This document shows, piece after piece, positions 33,879-43,362 of a stretch of DNA of 64,000 nt. The position numbers were made by a program, and so were the translations under genes. Source of the stretch: Streptomyces sp. NBC_01288 (lineage in GTDB: Bacteria > Actinomycetota > Actinomycetes > Streptomycetales > Streptomycetaceae). The stretch covers positions 682,001 through 746,000 of the forward strand of contig NZ_CP108427.1 in the NCBI RefSeq assembly GCF_035982055.1, in the 5' to 3' direction. How positions within the stretch are numbered: position 1 is the first letter of the stretch; each line of letters begins with the position of its first letter. The notes under the pieces are model-generated. The model saw only the letters and a program-made list of their open reading frames with translations. It had not been told where the DNA came from and did no database searches.

Positions 33879-35078
33879 ATGACGTTCTCCCTCGGCATCG
33901 TCGGAGCAGGCCAGTTCTCCGGCCAGTTCGCCCGACTGTTCCAGGCCCATCCCGGCGTGAGCGAGGTCTATGTGACCGACCTCCTGCCCGAGCGGGCGGA
34001 GCAACTGGTCGCCGAACAAGGGCTGGCGGGCACTTTCCCCACCTATGAAGCGATGCTGGAGTCGAAGGCCGTCGATGCCGTCGCGATCTTCACCCAGCGC
34101 TGGACGCACGGCCCCCTGGTCCTCCAGGGGCTCGGCGCCGGCAAGCACGTGTACTCCGCGGTCCCCATGGCGATCAGCACGGAGGAGATCGCGGCGATCA
34201 TCGACGCGGTCCGGGCGACCGGACTGACGTACATGATGGGCGAGACCAGCCAGTACAACCCGGCGACCGTGCACGCCCGCAACCAGATCGCGGAGGGAGC
34301 CTTCGGGCGGATCTTCTACGCCGAGGGCGACTACGTCCACGACATGGATCTGGGGTTCTACGAGGCGTACCAGTACAGCGGCGGCGACAACTGGAAGGCC
34401 ACCGCCAGCTATCCGCCGCTGCTGTACCCGACGCACTCGGTGGGCGGGGTGCTCGGCGCGTGGCAGACGCACGCGGTGAGCGTCTCGGCGATCGGGGTCG
34501 TGGACGAGCGCGGGGACGGGGTCTTCGACAAGGAGGTCAGCCAGTTCGGCAACGACTTCTCCAACGCCACCGCGCTCTTCGAGGTCGCGGGCGGCGGCTC
34601 GTTCCGTACGAACGAGTTCCGGCGGGTGGGCTATCCCTCGCAGATCCGGGAGTCGCGTTTCCGGTTCTTCGGGACGGACGCGAGCATGGAGCAGCTCGCG
34701 ACGGTGGCCTTCTGGCAGGACAAGAAGGGCGTGCAGGACATCAGCGAGCTGTTGGAGCCCAAGCCCACCATGTCTCCTGACGACCCGTCACTTCAGCACA
34801 TCGCGCCGGACCTCCGCGCCGCCTTCACCTCGGGTTCGGCGCCGGTGCACGACCGGTCGCGGCTGCCGCGGGAGTTCGACAACCTGCACAACGGCCATGA
34901 GGGCAGCCACCACTTCCTGGCGGACGACTTCGTGACCGCGGTCAACTCCCGCACCCTGCCCAGCGTGAACGCGTGGGTCGCGGCCCGCTACACCCTGCCG
35001 GGCATCATCGCGCACGACTCGGCACGGCAGGGCGGGGCGCGGCTGGAGATCCCGGACTTCGGGGACGCGCCCGAGTAA
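33879..35078 (+). CDS. Gfo/Idh/MocA family sugar dehydrogenase
   Basis: A 399-residue oxidoreductase. The Rossmann motif GIVGAGQFSGQFARLF is at residues 6-21 and is followed by DLLPERAEQLVAEQ. AVDAVAIFTQRWTHGPLVLQ and GLGAGKHVYSAVPMAISTEE give the family's catalytic motif region, though the canonical EKP is replaced by SAVPMA. The C-terminal domain has the usual open beta-sheet (DNWKATASYPPLLYPTHSVG). It is last in the operon, so it probably oxidises or isomerises the imported sugar (inositol-like or glycoside chemistry). Confidence 0.87.
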   Translation: MTFSLGIVGAGQFSGQFARLFQAHPGVSEVYVTDLLPERAEQLVAEQGLAGTFPTYEAMLESKAVDAVAIFTQRWTHGPLVLQGLGAGKHVYSAVPMAISTEEIAAIIDAVRATGLTYMMGETSQYNPATVHARNQIAEGAFGRIFYAEGDYVHDMDLGFYEAYQYSGGDNWKATASYPPLLYPTHSVGGVLGAWQTHAVSVSAIGVVDERGDGVFDKEVSQFGNDFSNATALFEVAGGGSFRTNEFRRVGYPSQIRESRFRFFGTDASMEQLATVAFWQDKKGVQDISELLEPKPTMSPDDPSLQHIAPDLRAAFTSGSAPVHDRSRLPREFDNLHNGHEGSHHFLADDFVTAVNSRTLPSVNAWVAARYTLPGIIAHDSARQGGARLEIPDFGDAPE

Positions 35079-35090
35079 CTGGGTCGGCAC

Positions 35091-35127
35091 GCAAGCCGGG
35101 TGACTGTCTGTCAGGTCCCCGGCTTGC
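35091..35127. terminator. Hairpin between convergent genes
   Basis: Arms GCAAGCCGGG (35091-35100) and CCCGGCTTGC (35118-35127) with a 17-base loop. The right arm overlaps the end of the convergent L,D-transpeptidase gene. A bidirectional terminator is plausible. Confidence 0.45.
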
Positions 35128-35809
35128 GGCCGTAGACGAAGACGTCGTCGCCGTTCTTCAGCAGCGACCAGTACTTCTTGGCAGTGGTCTTGGTCATGTT
35201 GACGCAGCCGTGCGAGCCCGGCGGGTTCCACATGCTGAGGCTGACCGAGTGGAAGGCCTGGCCGCCGTCGAAGAACTGGCTGTAGGGCATGGGCACGTTG
35301 TAGATGTTCGAGACGTGGTCGATGTCCCGCCAGTAGATCTTCTTCAGACCCGTGCGGGTCTCGTAGCCGTTGCGGCCGGTGCGCACCGGGACGGGGCCGT
35401 AGACGAGCCGGCTGCCGTCCTGGATCCAGCTGATCTGGAGCGTGAGGTTCACGCAGGCGATGCGGCCCTTGTTGGTCGGGCACTTGCCGGCCGCGTTGGG
35501 CTTGGTGCCCACGGCCTTCTGCTTGTTCATGAGGTCCATCACGCCCCAGGTGACGGATCCCGCGTAGCCGATGTTCGGCGTGATGCCGTGCTTGGTCTGG
35601 AATGCCTTGATGGCCTTGCAGTCGGCGGCGGACTGCTTCCCGTCGACCGGCCGGCCGAGGAACTTCTCGACCTGCTTCTGGTACGGCCCCTTCTGCGTCG
35701 TACAGCTCGTCGCCGCCTGCGCCGGAGCGCCGCCCAGCACGAGCGTGAGCGGTGCCACCAGCCCGGTGATACCGAGCGCTATGGCACCTCGTCTGCGTAT
35801 GTCCCCCAT
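35111..35809 (-). CDS. Secreted L,D-transpeptidase
   Basis: A 232-residue exported enzyme. A signal peptide ends after residue 32 (AQA). A short N-terminal module (KGPYQKQVEKFLGRPVDGKQ and KAIKAFQTKHGITPN) matches a peptidoglycan-binding repeat. The YkuD catalytic domain ends with SHGCVN, with Cys202 as the nucleophile and His200 near it. It makes 3-3 crosslinks in peptidoglycan or attaches substrates to the wall, active outside the membrane. ATG 35807-35809 is preceded by GGGGGAGG; codons upstream of it are not coding-like. Confidence 0.9.
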   Translation of the reverse strand: MGDIRRRGAIALGITGLVAPLTLVLGGAPAQAATSCTTQKGPYQKQVEKFLGRPVDGKQSAADCKAIKAFQTKHGITPNIGYAGSVTWGVMDLMNKQKAVGTKPNAAGKCPTNKGRIACVNLTLQISWIQDGSRLVYGPVPVRTGRNGYETRTGLKKIYWRDIDHVSNIYNVPMPYSQFFDGGQAFHSVSLSMWNPPGSHGCVNMTKTTAKKYWSLLKNGDDVFVYGRKPGT

Positions 35810-36063
35810 GTCGGAACCTCCCCCTTCGCCGGAACTGCGATCTCTGCCAGCTAGACCGGTGCGCGGGCGACAGGGTTGTGGCCCGGGCCGGACCGCGACG
35901 AAACGGTGACATTCTCCGTCGCCCACCGGGCTCGGCGGAAGACGGCATCCGTAAGCGGACGGCGGGTTTCCGGGTGAGTCACACGGGTTACCTGTGCTCA
36001 ATCAGGGTTTCCCCACCGCGCGGCGCGCGAAGCGGAACCAGCGACGACGACGCACAGGTGCAC

Positions 36064-37629
36064 ATGAGGTCAGACAAGCGGGACCCCGCAGGCCCGAACG
36101 ACCCGCGACGTGGGCTCGGCTCGGGAAACGCGCGCACCGAGCGCATGGTGCGGACGCTGCTGCGCCGGCGCAAGAAGACCCTGAGCCCGGACGACGTGAA
36201 GGTGGCCGACCGGCCGGCCGTACGACGGGCCGTGTCGGCCGCGGCACTGGGCAACACCATGGAGTGGTTCGACTTCGGCGTCTACGCCTATGTCGCCTCG
36301 ACCCTCGGCAAGGTCTTCTTCCCGGGCAGCTCACCGGGCGCCCAGGTCATCTCGACGTTCGCGACCTTCGCGGCGGCCTTCCTCGTCCGGCCGCTCGGCG
36401 GGCTCGTGTTCGGGCCCCTCGGTGACCGTGTGGGCCGCCAGAAGGTCCTCGCCGTCACCATGATCATGATGGCGATCAGTACGTTCGCGGTGGGATTCCT
36501 GCCGGGCTACAAGACGATCGGCCTGGCCGCGCCGGTCCTGCTGCTGCTCTGCCGGCTGGTGCAGGGCTTCTCGACCGGCGGCGAGTACGCCGGGGCCACC
36601 ACCTACATCGCCGAGTACTCCCCCGACCGGATGCGCGGCTTCCTCGGCAGCTGGCTCGACTTCGGCACGTTCGTCGGCTACTCCCTCGGCTCCGGCCTGG
36701 TCACCGTCCTCACCGCCGCCCTGTCCGAGGACCAGATGGTCGACTGGGGCTGGCGGATCCCCTTCTACGTCGCGGGTCCGCTCGGGATCATCGGTCTCTA
36801 CATGCGGCTCAGGCTGGAGGAGACGCCCGCGTTCCAGGAGGTCGAGGAGAAGCGCGGGGAGGAGGCCCGGATGTCCGGGAAGGGCCGCCTCAAGGAAGTG
36901 CTCACCGACCACTGGCAGGCCCTGCTCGTCTGTGTCGGTCTCGTCCTGCTCTACAACGTCACCAACTACATGGTGACCTCGTACCTGCCGACCTACATGA
37001 GTTCCACCCTCGGCGAGTCCGAACTCACCGCCCAGCTCCTGGTGTTGGGCACCATGGTGCTCGTCGCCCTCACCATCACCGTCGTCGGACGCTCCTCGGA
37101 CCGGTACGGCAGGCGTCCCCTGTTCCTCTGGGGCGGCGGCGCCATGGTCGTCCTCTCGATCCCCGTCTTCCAGCTCATCCGCCAGGGCGGCATCGTGTTC
37201 CCCGCCATCGGCTGCGTGATCCTCGGCCTGTTCCTGGTCTGCTTCGCGGGCACGAGCGCCGCGACCCTCCCCGCGCTCTTCCCGACCCATCTGCGCTACG
37301 GCGGCCTGTCCCTGGCGTACAACTTCTCCGTCTCCCTGTTCGGCGGCACGACCCCGCTGATCGCCTCCGCACTGGTCGACGTGACCGGCAACGAACTCGT
37401 CCCCGCCTACTACCTCATGGTCGCGGGCGCGATCGGGGTGATCGCCGCCCTGTTCCTGCGCGAGACGGCACGCAAGCCGCTGCGCGGGTCATCGGCCATG
37501 GCGGCATCCGAGCAGGAGGCGCGCGAGATGGTCGCGCACAGCCGCACCCGTGCGGGCCGCCGGGCCCGCGACACCTGGCTGCGGCTGCGCCAGGGGCACC
37601 TGCCGCGCCGCTCCCACCGGGACGAGTGA
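36064..37629 (+). CDS. MFS transporter, metabolite:H+ symporter family (ProP-like)
   Basis: A 521-residue protein with 12 membrane helices. GNTMEWFDFGVYAYVASTLG at the first helix, PLGDRVGRQKVLAVT in the loop 2-3 motif, and RLVQGFSTGGEYAGATTYIA in helix 4 are diagnostic of the MHS family, which includes the proline/betaine importer ProP and dicarboxylate carriers. The long basic C-terminus (SRTRAGRRARDTWLRLRQ) resembles the osmosensory tail of ProP-like proteins but is not clearly a coiled coil. Start ATG 36064 is uncertain; ATG 36145 lies nearer the conserved region. Confidence 0.88.
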   Translation: MRSDKRDPAGPNDPRRGLGSGNARTERMVRTLLRRRKKTLSPDDVKVADRPAVRRAVSAAALGNTMEWFDFGVYAYVASTLGKVFFPGSSPGAQVISTFATFAAAFLVRPLGGLVFGPLGDRVGRQKVLAVTMIMMAISTFAVGFLPGYKTIGLAAPVLLLLCRLVQGFSTGGEYAGATTYIAEYSPDRMRGFLGSWLDFGTFVGYSLGSGLVTVLTAALSEDQMVDWGWRIPFYVAGPLGIIGLYMRLRLEETPAFQEVEEKRGEEARMSGKGRLKEVLTDHWQALLVCVGLVLLYNVTNYMVTSYLPTYMSSTLGESELTAQLLVLGTMVLVALTITVVGRSSDRYGRRPLFLWGGGAMVVLSIPVFQLIRQGGIVFPAIGCVILGLFLVCFAGTSAATLPALFPTHLRYGGLSLAYNFSVSLFGGTTPLIASALVDVTGNELVPAYYLMVAGAIGVIAALFLRETARKPLRGSSAMAASEQEAREMVAHSRTRAGRRARDTWLRLRQGHLPRRSHRDE

Positions 37630-37714
37630 CACCGGCGCGCTCGGGTGTGATCCAGTCCAGTTCCGTCGAAGTGGCCCGATACCCCACGCGTGACCTCCGC
37701 CTACGCTGCCGCCC

Positions 37715-39115
37715 ATGCACCCCACTCTCGCCGACGACCTCTCCCGGCTCCCCGCCCTCCTCCAGTCCGCCCGCGACATCGCCGCCCGTGAGTTGGACGG
37801 CATGGCCGAGCGGCCCGTCGTCCGGCTCGACAAGGCGCCCGACGGGGAGCCGCTGCCGATCGAGGGGGCGGGTGGCGAGGCGGCTCTCGCCCGCTTCGCC
37901 GAGCGGTGGGCGCCCGGGCTCTCGGGGTCGGCGGGCCCGCGCTACCTCGGCTTCGTGACCGGTGGTGCGACACCCGCGTCGGTCGCCGGGGACTGGCTGA
38001 CCAGCGCGTACGACCAGAACGTGTCCGGCGCGGCCGGTTCCTGGGCGGCAGCCCTTGAGCGGGAGACGGTCGGCTGGCTGCGCGAGCTGTTCGGGCTCGG
38101 CGAGGCGCACTCGGGCGCCTTCGTCACCGGCGCGACCGTGTCCAACACGGTGGGTCTCGCCGTCGCCCGCGAATGGCTCGGCGAACGCCTGGGCGTGGAC
38201 GTGTCCCAGGACGGCACCGCCGCGCTCGGCCCGGTCGACGTCCTCTCCGGCAGCCCGCACTCCAGCGTCTCGAAGGCACTCTCCGTGCTGGGCATCGGCC
38301 GCGACCGGATGCGGTATGTTCCCGTGCTCGCCGGGAACCGCGAAGCCGTCGACGTGGCCCAACTCGACTACGCTCTCGCCGAGTTGAAGGGCCGCCCGGC
38401 GATCGTCGTCGCGAACGCCGGCACGGTGAACACCGTCGACTTCGACGACCTGCGCGCGATCGCCGCCCTCAAGGAACGACACGACTTCTGGCTGCACGTG
38501 GACGCCGCGTTCGGCGGCTTCGCCGCTCTCTCCCCCGCGTACGCCCACCTCGTCGACGGCCTCGACGCGGCCGACTCGGTCTGCGTCGACCTCCACAAGT
38601 GGCTCAACGTGCCCTACGACGCGGCCGTCCAGTTCACCCGCCGCCGCGACCTCCAGACCAGGGTCTTCCACAACGCGTCCCCGTACCTCGGCCCGCCGAC
38701 CGGCGACCCCGACTTCCTCCACCTCACCCCCGAGAACTCCCGCCGGCTGCGCGCCCTCCCCGCCTGGTTCTCCCTCATGGCCTACGGCCGCGCCGGGCAC
38801 CGCGAGATCGTCGAGCGCAACGTCGCCCTCGCCCAGCGTCTCGGGGAGGGCATCGCCGCGCTCCCGGGCCTGCGACTGTCGGCGCCGGTCCGGCTGAACG
38901 TCGTCTGCTTCACCCTGGCCGAGAACCCCACGCAGGAGCGGGTGGCCGCCGTCGCGGAAGCCGTGGCCGCCACCGGCGAGGCGTTCCTGACGCCGACGGT
39001 CTACGACGGGACACCCGCGCTGCGTGCCGCGTTCAGCAACTGGCGTACGTCCGAGGCCGATACGGACCGGGTACTGGCGGCGCTTGCCTCACTCCCCCTT
39101 GGCCCCGCGCTCTGA
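37715..39115 (+). CDS. PLP-dependent group II decarboxylase
   Basis: A 466-residue cytosolic enzyme of the aromatic-amino-acid/glutamate decarboxylase family. SGAFVTGATVSNTVGLAVAR is the PLP phosphate region, WLHVDAAFGG carries the aspartate that pairs with the pyridine nitrogen, and the Schiff-base lysine is Lys295 in DLHKWLNVPYD. Substrate is undetermined; relatives act on tyrosine, DOPA, tryptophan and related amino acids. The start ATG 37715 has TACGCT (37702-37707) 7 bases upstream, suggesting a leaderless transcript. Its 3' end overlaps the convergent SDR gene by 27 bp. Confidence 0.87.
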   Translation: MHPTLADDLSRLPALLQSARDIAARELDGMAERPVVRLDKAPDGEPLPIEGAGGEAALARFAERWAPGLSGSAGPRYLGFVTGGATPASVAGDWLTSAYDQNVSGAAGSWAAALERETVGWLRELFGLGEAHSGAFVTGATVSNTVGLAVAREWLGERLGVDVSQDGTAALGPVDVLSGSPHSSVSKALSVLGIGRDRMRYVPVLAGNREAVDVAQLDYALAELKGRPAIVVANAGTVNTVDFDDLRAIAALKERHDFWLHVDAAFGGFAALSPAYAHLVDGLDAADSVCVDLHKWLNVPYDAAVQFTRRRDLQTRVFHNASPYLGPPTGDPDFLHLTPENSRRLRALPAWFSLMAYGRAGHREIVERNVALAQRLGEGIAALPGLRLSAPVRLNVVCFTLAENPTQERVAAVAEAVAATGEAFLTPTVYDGTPALRAAFSNWRTSEADTDRVLAALASLPLGPAL

Positions 39116-39892
39116 AAGGGCCTGTAGGAAACCGGAGTTGACCGCGGTGAGCCCTCCGTCGACCGCGAGGGTGGTGCCGGTGATCCAGGAGGCGTCCCGC
39201 GAGGCGAGGAACGCGACTGCCGCGGCGATGTCCTCGGGCTCGCCGACCCGGCCGAGCGGATACAGGCCCCTCACCGCGTCCAGTTCGGCGTCCCGGCCCT
39301 CCCACGCCGAGGTCCGTACCGTGCCAGGCATCACCAGATTGACCCGCACGCCCCGCCGGCCGGCGTGCCCGGCGAGGGTGCGGGTCAGCGAGGTGAGTCC
39401 GGCCTTGGCCGCGCTGTAGGCGTGGTTGCCGAAGTCCTGACTGCCGTTCACGGAACCGATGTTGACGATCGCCCCGCGCCCCGAGGCGACCAGGTACGGG
39501 AGGGCGGCGCGGCAGCAGCGGTACGTCCCCGTCAGCGTGATGTCGAGGTCGCTCGCCCACTCGTCGTCGGGCTCGTCCTCGAAGAGCGGGAGGTCGGGCG
39601 TGCAGTGCGCGGCGCTGTTGACCAGGACGTCGAGCGCCCCGAAGGACTCGACGGCCCGGGCGACGGCCCGCTCCACCGCCTCCCGGTCCCCCACATCGCA
39701 GCCGAACGCCTCGGTCGCCAGGCCGAGTTCACGCAGCGCCGCCGCCGTCCTCTCCGCCTCGGGCAGATCGACATCGGTCACCAGAACCCGCGCCCCCTCC
39801 TCAGCGAGCCGCCGGGAGACGGCCGCGCCGATGCCGCGGGCCGCACCGGTGACGAGAACTCCGTACCCCTCGAAGCGCGTTGTGTCGGTCAT
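39089..39892 (-). CDS. SDR family oxidoreductase
   Basis: A 267-residue classical short-chain dehydrogenase. The dinucleotide-binding motif TGAARGIG is at residues 15-22, NSAA at about 92, catalytic Ser147 and the YxxxK pair Tyr159/Lys163 (HAYSAAKAG). The acidic residue at the end of beta-2 (VTDVD) indicates NAD(H) preference. The C-terminus TGTTLAVDGGLTAVNSGFLQ matches the family. The C-terminal codons overlap the 3' end of the convergent decarboxylase gene. Substrate unknown. Confidence 0.92.
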   Translation of the reverse strand: MTDTTRFEGYGVLVTGAARGIGAAVSRRLAEEGARVLVTDVDLPEAERTAAALRELGLATEAFGCDVGDREAVERAVARAVESFGALDVLVNSAAHCTPDLPLFEDEPDDEWASDLDITLTGTYRCCRAALPYLVASGRGAIVNIGSVNGSQDFGNHAYSAAKAGLTSLTRTLAGHAGRRGVRVNLVMPGTVRTSAWEGRDAELDAVRGLYPLGRVGEPEDIAAAVAFLASRDASWITGTTLAVDGGLTAVNSGFLQALSERGAKGE

Positions 39893-39942
39893 GGTCCCGA
39901 ACGTACTGCCGGAGCGATCAACTCGGCAGATAGCGTGCGGAC

Positions 39943-40383
39943 ATGCACGCGTTCCTACAGCAACTGCCCGCGCTCATCGGCGTCGTGATCGGCGCCCTCG
40001 GCTCGTATGTGGCGATCGTGCGGGGCGATCGGGCGAGGTTCCGCCGTGAGCGGGCGGCCCGTTGGGAGGAGCGGCGGCTGGAGGTGTACGCCGAGTACGC
40101 CCGGACGCTGAAGAGGTCCGTGACCCTGGCCTACCGGGTCGCGTCCCATCTCGGCAACGACCCGCACCCCCATCCGCTGAGCCTGACGGAGGCGGAACCG
40201 CTGCTGGCCGAGGCGACCGTGGGCCGCGATCCCTCCGGTGAGGCGCTGATCCTGCTGGGAAGTCCGGAGGTGGTGGAGGAGGAGGCCCGGACGTGGGTCA
40301 GCGCGGTGATGGAGATGGAGCGGTTCATGCGCACGGAGACCCACGCCCCGGACGCGTGGCGGGAGTTGATGGACCGTCAGTGA
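39943..40383 (+). pseudogene. Hypothetical membrane-associated protein, apparently truncated by an in-frame stop
   Basis: A 146-residue protein: one N-terminal hydrophobic helix (residues about 8-26, LPALIGVVIGALGSYVAIVR), then a mostly helical charged domain. Immediately after the TGA at 40381-40383 the same frame continues for 29 codons with coding-like composition (REGYYAAVREDLALPPGHSG followed by RWLTTQE) before the next TGA at 40471-40473. The continuity strongly suggests that the annotated stop is a recent nonsense change (or sequencing error) in a gene originally ending at 40473. TAGCGT at 39931-39936, six bases before ATG, suggests a leaderless transcript. Family unknown. Confidence 0.65.
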
Positions 40384-40473
40384 GCGGGCCGCGAGGGCTA
40401 CTACGCGGCCGTACGCGAAGACCTGGCGCTCCCGCCCGGCCACTCGGGCCGCTGGCTGACGACCCAGGAGTGA
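40384..40473 (+). pseudogene. Downstream remnant of the 39943 gene
   Basis: This is the 29-codon continuation in the frame of the preceding gene, ending with TGA at 40471-40473. It has no start codon or ribosome-binding site of its own. It is probably the detached C-terminus. Confidence 0.6.
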
Positions 40474-40482
40474 CCTCGTACG

Positions 40483-41397
40483 TCAGCGGTATCCGGTCAC
40501 GTCCGCCGCTTTCCCCACGTCCTGCACCTCGACCAGGTACCGCCACGCGTCGGGGCGGCTGCCGTCGAGGTCCGTGAAGCCGTACACGGGGGCGAGTCCG
40601 CCGCTGGACAGCGACTGCCCGTTCCAGCGGGCCACTTCGGGGTCGGCGGCGAGGGCGGCGACGGCGCGGCCGACGTAGCGCGGGGTCTCCGAGATGGCGA
40701 AGTGGGGGACGCGTTCCAGGGCGTCGCGCCAGTTGTCCTCGCGCACGCCGAACTGGTCGAGCATGATCTCCGAGCGCAGCCAGCCCGGAGTCAACGCGAC
40801 GGCGGTGGCGCCGCGTCGACCGAGTTCGTGACCGAGGGCGAAGGCCATGCGCAGGACGGACGACTTGGCGAGGTCGTAGAAGAAGGAGACGCGGTAGGTG
40901 TCGCGGTTGTACTCGGCGGTCCCGTCGGTCATCTCGACGACCAGGCCGCCGGGTCGGCGCAGCAGCAGGGGCAGCGCGTGGTGGCTGGTGATCGCGTGCG
41001 TCTCGACCGCCAGCCGGAGGAGTCGTAGACCCTTGTCGAGGTCGTGTTCCCAGACGGGGGTGTCCCAGGCGAAGAGGTGCTCGCCGCCCCAGATGTCGTT
41101 GACGAGGAGGTCGAGGCGGCCCTGTTCGTCGTCGATGCGGTCGACGAGGGCCCGTACGGCCGAGGGCTCCAGGTGGTCGGTGGGTGCGGCGATGCCCTGG
41201 CCGCCGGCCGCGGTGACGAGGTCGGCGGTGTCCTCGACGGTCTCGGGCCGGTCGTACTCGGAGCGCTGCGCGCGGGTGCTGCGACCGCTCACGTAGACCG
41301 TGGCGCCGGCCGCGCCCAGTTCCACGGCGATCCCGCGTCCCGCTCCGCGCGTCGCTCCCGCGACCAGCGCGACCTTGCCTTCCAGTGGACCCGGCAT
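40483..41397 (-). CDS. SDR family oxidoreductase (extended type)
   Basis: A 304-residue short-chain dehydrogenase. The nucleotide motif is AGATRGAGRGIA (Gly14, Gly18, Gly20), and SGRST follows, suggesting NADP(H). Between the usual SDR strands the protein carries a longer loop (VNDIWGGEHLFAWDTPVWEH), and the catalytic lysine falls in FFYDLAKSSVLRMAFALGHE; the tyrosine is FFY. The sequence type is common in actinobacteria as SDRs of unknown substrate. ATG 41395-41397 is preceded by GGGAGG. Confidence 0.87.
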   Translation of the reverse strand: MPGPLEGKVALVAGATRGAGRGIAVELGAAGATVYVSGRSTRAQRSEYDRPETVEDTADLVTAAGGQGIAAPTDHLEPSAVRALVDRIDDEQGRLDLLVNDIWGGEHLFAWDTPVWEHDLDKGLRLLRLAVETHAITSHHALPLLLRRPGGLVVEMTDGTAEYNRDTYRVSFFYDLAKSSVLRMAFALGHELGRRGATAVALTPGWLRSEIMLDQFGVREDNWRDALERVPHFAISETPRYVGRAVAALAADPEVARWNGQSLSSGGLAPVYGFTDLDGSRPDAWRYLVEVQDVGKAADVTGYR

Positions 41398-41486
41398 GTC
41401 CGGCCTCCCGTGCTCGTTCGACTCGCTGTCATGTCGATCGTGCAGGAGAAACCGGACACCTTCTGTCGGGATTTGGCGGGTGTCTC

Positions 41487-42116
41487 TCAGTGCCCCCGCG
41501 CGATCCACTCCTCCAGGTGCGCGGACTCCGCCCCAACGGTCGTCGAGTCGCCGTGCCCGGTGAGCACCTTCGTCTCGGCCGGGAGGGTGAGCAGCCGGTC
41601 GCGGATGGAGTCGATGATCGTCGGGAAGTGGGAGTACGACCGTCCCGTGGCGCCCGGTCCGCCGTGGAAGAGCGTGTCGCCGGTGAAGACCGTGCCGAGC
41701 CCGGGGTCGTACAGGCACACCGCGCCGGGCGCGTGCCCCGGCGTGTGCAGCACCTTCAGGTCGGCGCCCGCGGCCTCGATCACCTGGCCGTCGGCGAGAT
41801 GGGCGTCGGGGTCGCGGTCGGGGTGGGTCTGCTTCCACAGGGGCAGGTCGTCGGGGTGCAGCCAGATCGTGGCGCCGGTGCGGTCGGCGAGTTCGGGCGC
41901 CGCGTCGATGTGGTCGTTGTGGGCGTGGGTGCAGATGATGGCGGTCAGCCTGCGGTCGCCGATCGCGGCGAGGATGGCGTCGGCGTCATGGGCGGCGTCG
42001 ATGACGACGACCTCGTGGTCGTCGCCCACGATCCACACGTTGTTGTCGACGTCCCAGGTACCGCCGTCGAGGCTGAACTGCCCGGAGGTGACGAGGTGTT
42101 CGATGCGAGCGCCCAT
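41487..42116 (-). CDS. MBL-fold metallo-hydrolase, formaldehyde-pathway partner
   Basis: A 209-residue metallo-beta-lactamase-fold hydrolase. Metal motif HAHNDH at residues 64-69, His128 (HTPGH) and Asp147 (TGD) complete the glyoxalase II-like dinuclear zinc site. Its start overlaps the stop of the mycothiol dehydrogenase (TGATG), so the two are translationally coupled. In actinobacteria this partner is expected to hydrolyse S-formyl-mycothiol to formate, completing formaldehyde detoxification. That step is inferred from pairing. Confidence 0.87.
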   Translation of the reverse strand: MGARIEHLVTSGQFSLDGGTWDVDNNVWIVGDDHEVVVIDAAHDADAILAAIGDRRLTAIICTHAHNDHIDAAPELADRTGATIWLHPDDLPLWKQTHPDRDPDAHLADGQVIEAAGADLKVLHTPGHAPGAVCLYDPGLGTVFTGDTLFHGGPGATGRSYSHFPTIIDSIRDRLLTLPAETKVLTGHGDSTTVGAESAHLEEWIARGH

Positions 42117-43204
42117 CACAGCTCCACCACCGAACGCAGCACATCGCCGCCGTGCATCCGCTCGAACGCCTTCTCCACCTCGTCGAGCTGGATCGTCTCC
42201 GTGACGAACGCGGCCAGATCCAGGCGCCCTTGCTGATGCAGATCGATGAGCATCGGGAAGTCCCGGGAGGGCAGACAGTCGCCGTACCACGACGACTTGA
42301 GCGAACCACCACGCCCGAAGACGTCCAGCAACGGGAGTTCGAGCTTCATCTCCGGGGTCGGGACACCGACGAGGACGACCGTGCCCGCCAAGTCGCGGGC
42401 GTAGAAGGCCTGTTTGTACGTCTCCGGGCGGCCGACCGCCTCGATGACGACGTCGGCGCCGAAGCCACCGGTGAGTTCGCGGATGGCCTCGACAGGGTCA
42501 TTGGCCTTGGAGTTGACGGTGTGCGTGGCCCCCATGGAGCGGGCCTTCTCCAGCTTCCGGTCGTCGATGTCCACGGCGATGATCCGCGCCGCGCCGGCGA
42601 GCCGGGAACCGGCGATCGCCGCGTCACCGACACCACCGCAACCGATGACCGCGACCGTGTCACCGCGCCCGACGTTGCCGGTGTTGATGGCCGCGCCGAT
42701 GCCGGCCATCACGCCACAGCCCAACAGCCCGGCGACCGCGGGAGAGACGGCCGGATCGACCTTGGTGCACTGTCCGGCGGCGACCAGCGTCTTGTCGGCG
42801 AAGGCTCCGATGCCCAGGGCCGGAGAGAGTTCCTGGCCGGTCGAGGCGAGGGTCATCTTCTGCTTGGCGTTGTGGGTGTTGAAGCAGTACCAGGGGCGGC
42901 CACGCAGACAGGCGCGGCAATTCCCGCACACGGCACGCCAGTTGAGGATCACGAAGTCGCCGGGGGCCACATCGGTGACGCCCTCGCCGACCGACTCGAC
43001 GATGCCGGAGGCCTCGTGGCCGAGCAGGAAGGGGTAGTCGTCGCTGATGCCGCCCTGTTTGTAGTGCAGGTCGGTGTGACAGACCCCGCAGGCCTGTACC
43101 TTCACCACGGCCTCACCGGGTCCGGGGTCGGGTACGACGATCGTCTCGACCCGGACCGGCTCGTTCTTGCCCGGTGCGATCACGCCGCGTACTTCCTGCG
43201 CCAT
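42116..43204 (-). CDS. S-(hydroxymethyl)mycothiol dehydrogenase
   Basis: A 362-residue zinc-dependent MDR dehydrogenase. Catalytic zinc ligands include Cys42 and His63 ([14 protein letters not shown]); the structural zinc site is Cys93-Cys96-Cys99-Cys107; the NAD motif is [14 protein letters not shown]. The sequence [21 protein letters not shown] after the structural zinc is characteristic of mycothiol-dependent formaldehyde dehydrogenase (MscR-type). It oxidises the formaldehyde-mycothiol adduct, with the coupled metallo-hydrolase taking the next step. ATG 43202-43204. This supports an actinobacterial host. Confidence 0.92.
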   Translation of the reverse strand: MAQEVRGVIAPGKNEPVRVETIVVPDPGPGEAVVKVQACGVCHTDLHYKQGGISDDYPFLLGHEASGIVESVGEGVTDVAPGDFVILNWRAVCGNCRACLRGRPWYCFNTHNAKQKMTLASTGQELSPALGIGAFADKTLVAAGQCTKVDPAVSPAVAGLLGCGVMAGIGAAINTGNVGRGDTVAVIGCGGVGDAAIAGSRLAGAARIIAVDIDDRKLEKARSMGATHTVNSKANDPVEAIRELTGGFGADVVIEAVGRPETYKQAFYARDLAGTVVLVGVPTPEMKLELPLLDVFGRGGSLKSSWYGDCLPSRDFPMLIDLHQQGRLDLAAFVTETIQLDEVEKAFERMHGGDVLRSVVEL

Positions 43205-43362
43205 GGTCCTGAACCCTTTCGTCGCCGTTGTCCCTGCCTCCGACCCTACGCGTGACTGATCGGTAAGGGCACGCTGACGTCCCGGCCATGCGTCCTGCCC
43301 CTCACCGGGATCAATGGCGGCCGACGTAGCCTGAATGTTCCGACCGACTCCCGAGGAGCGCC

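Noticed and set aside
35810..36001. Extending the L,D-transpeptidase upstream to 36001
   Set aside because: The added codons do not form a signal peptide, whereas ATG 35809 is preceded by GGGGGAGG and starts a proper one.
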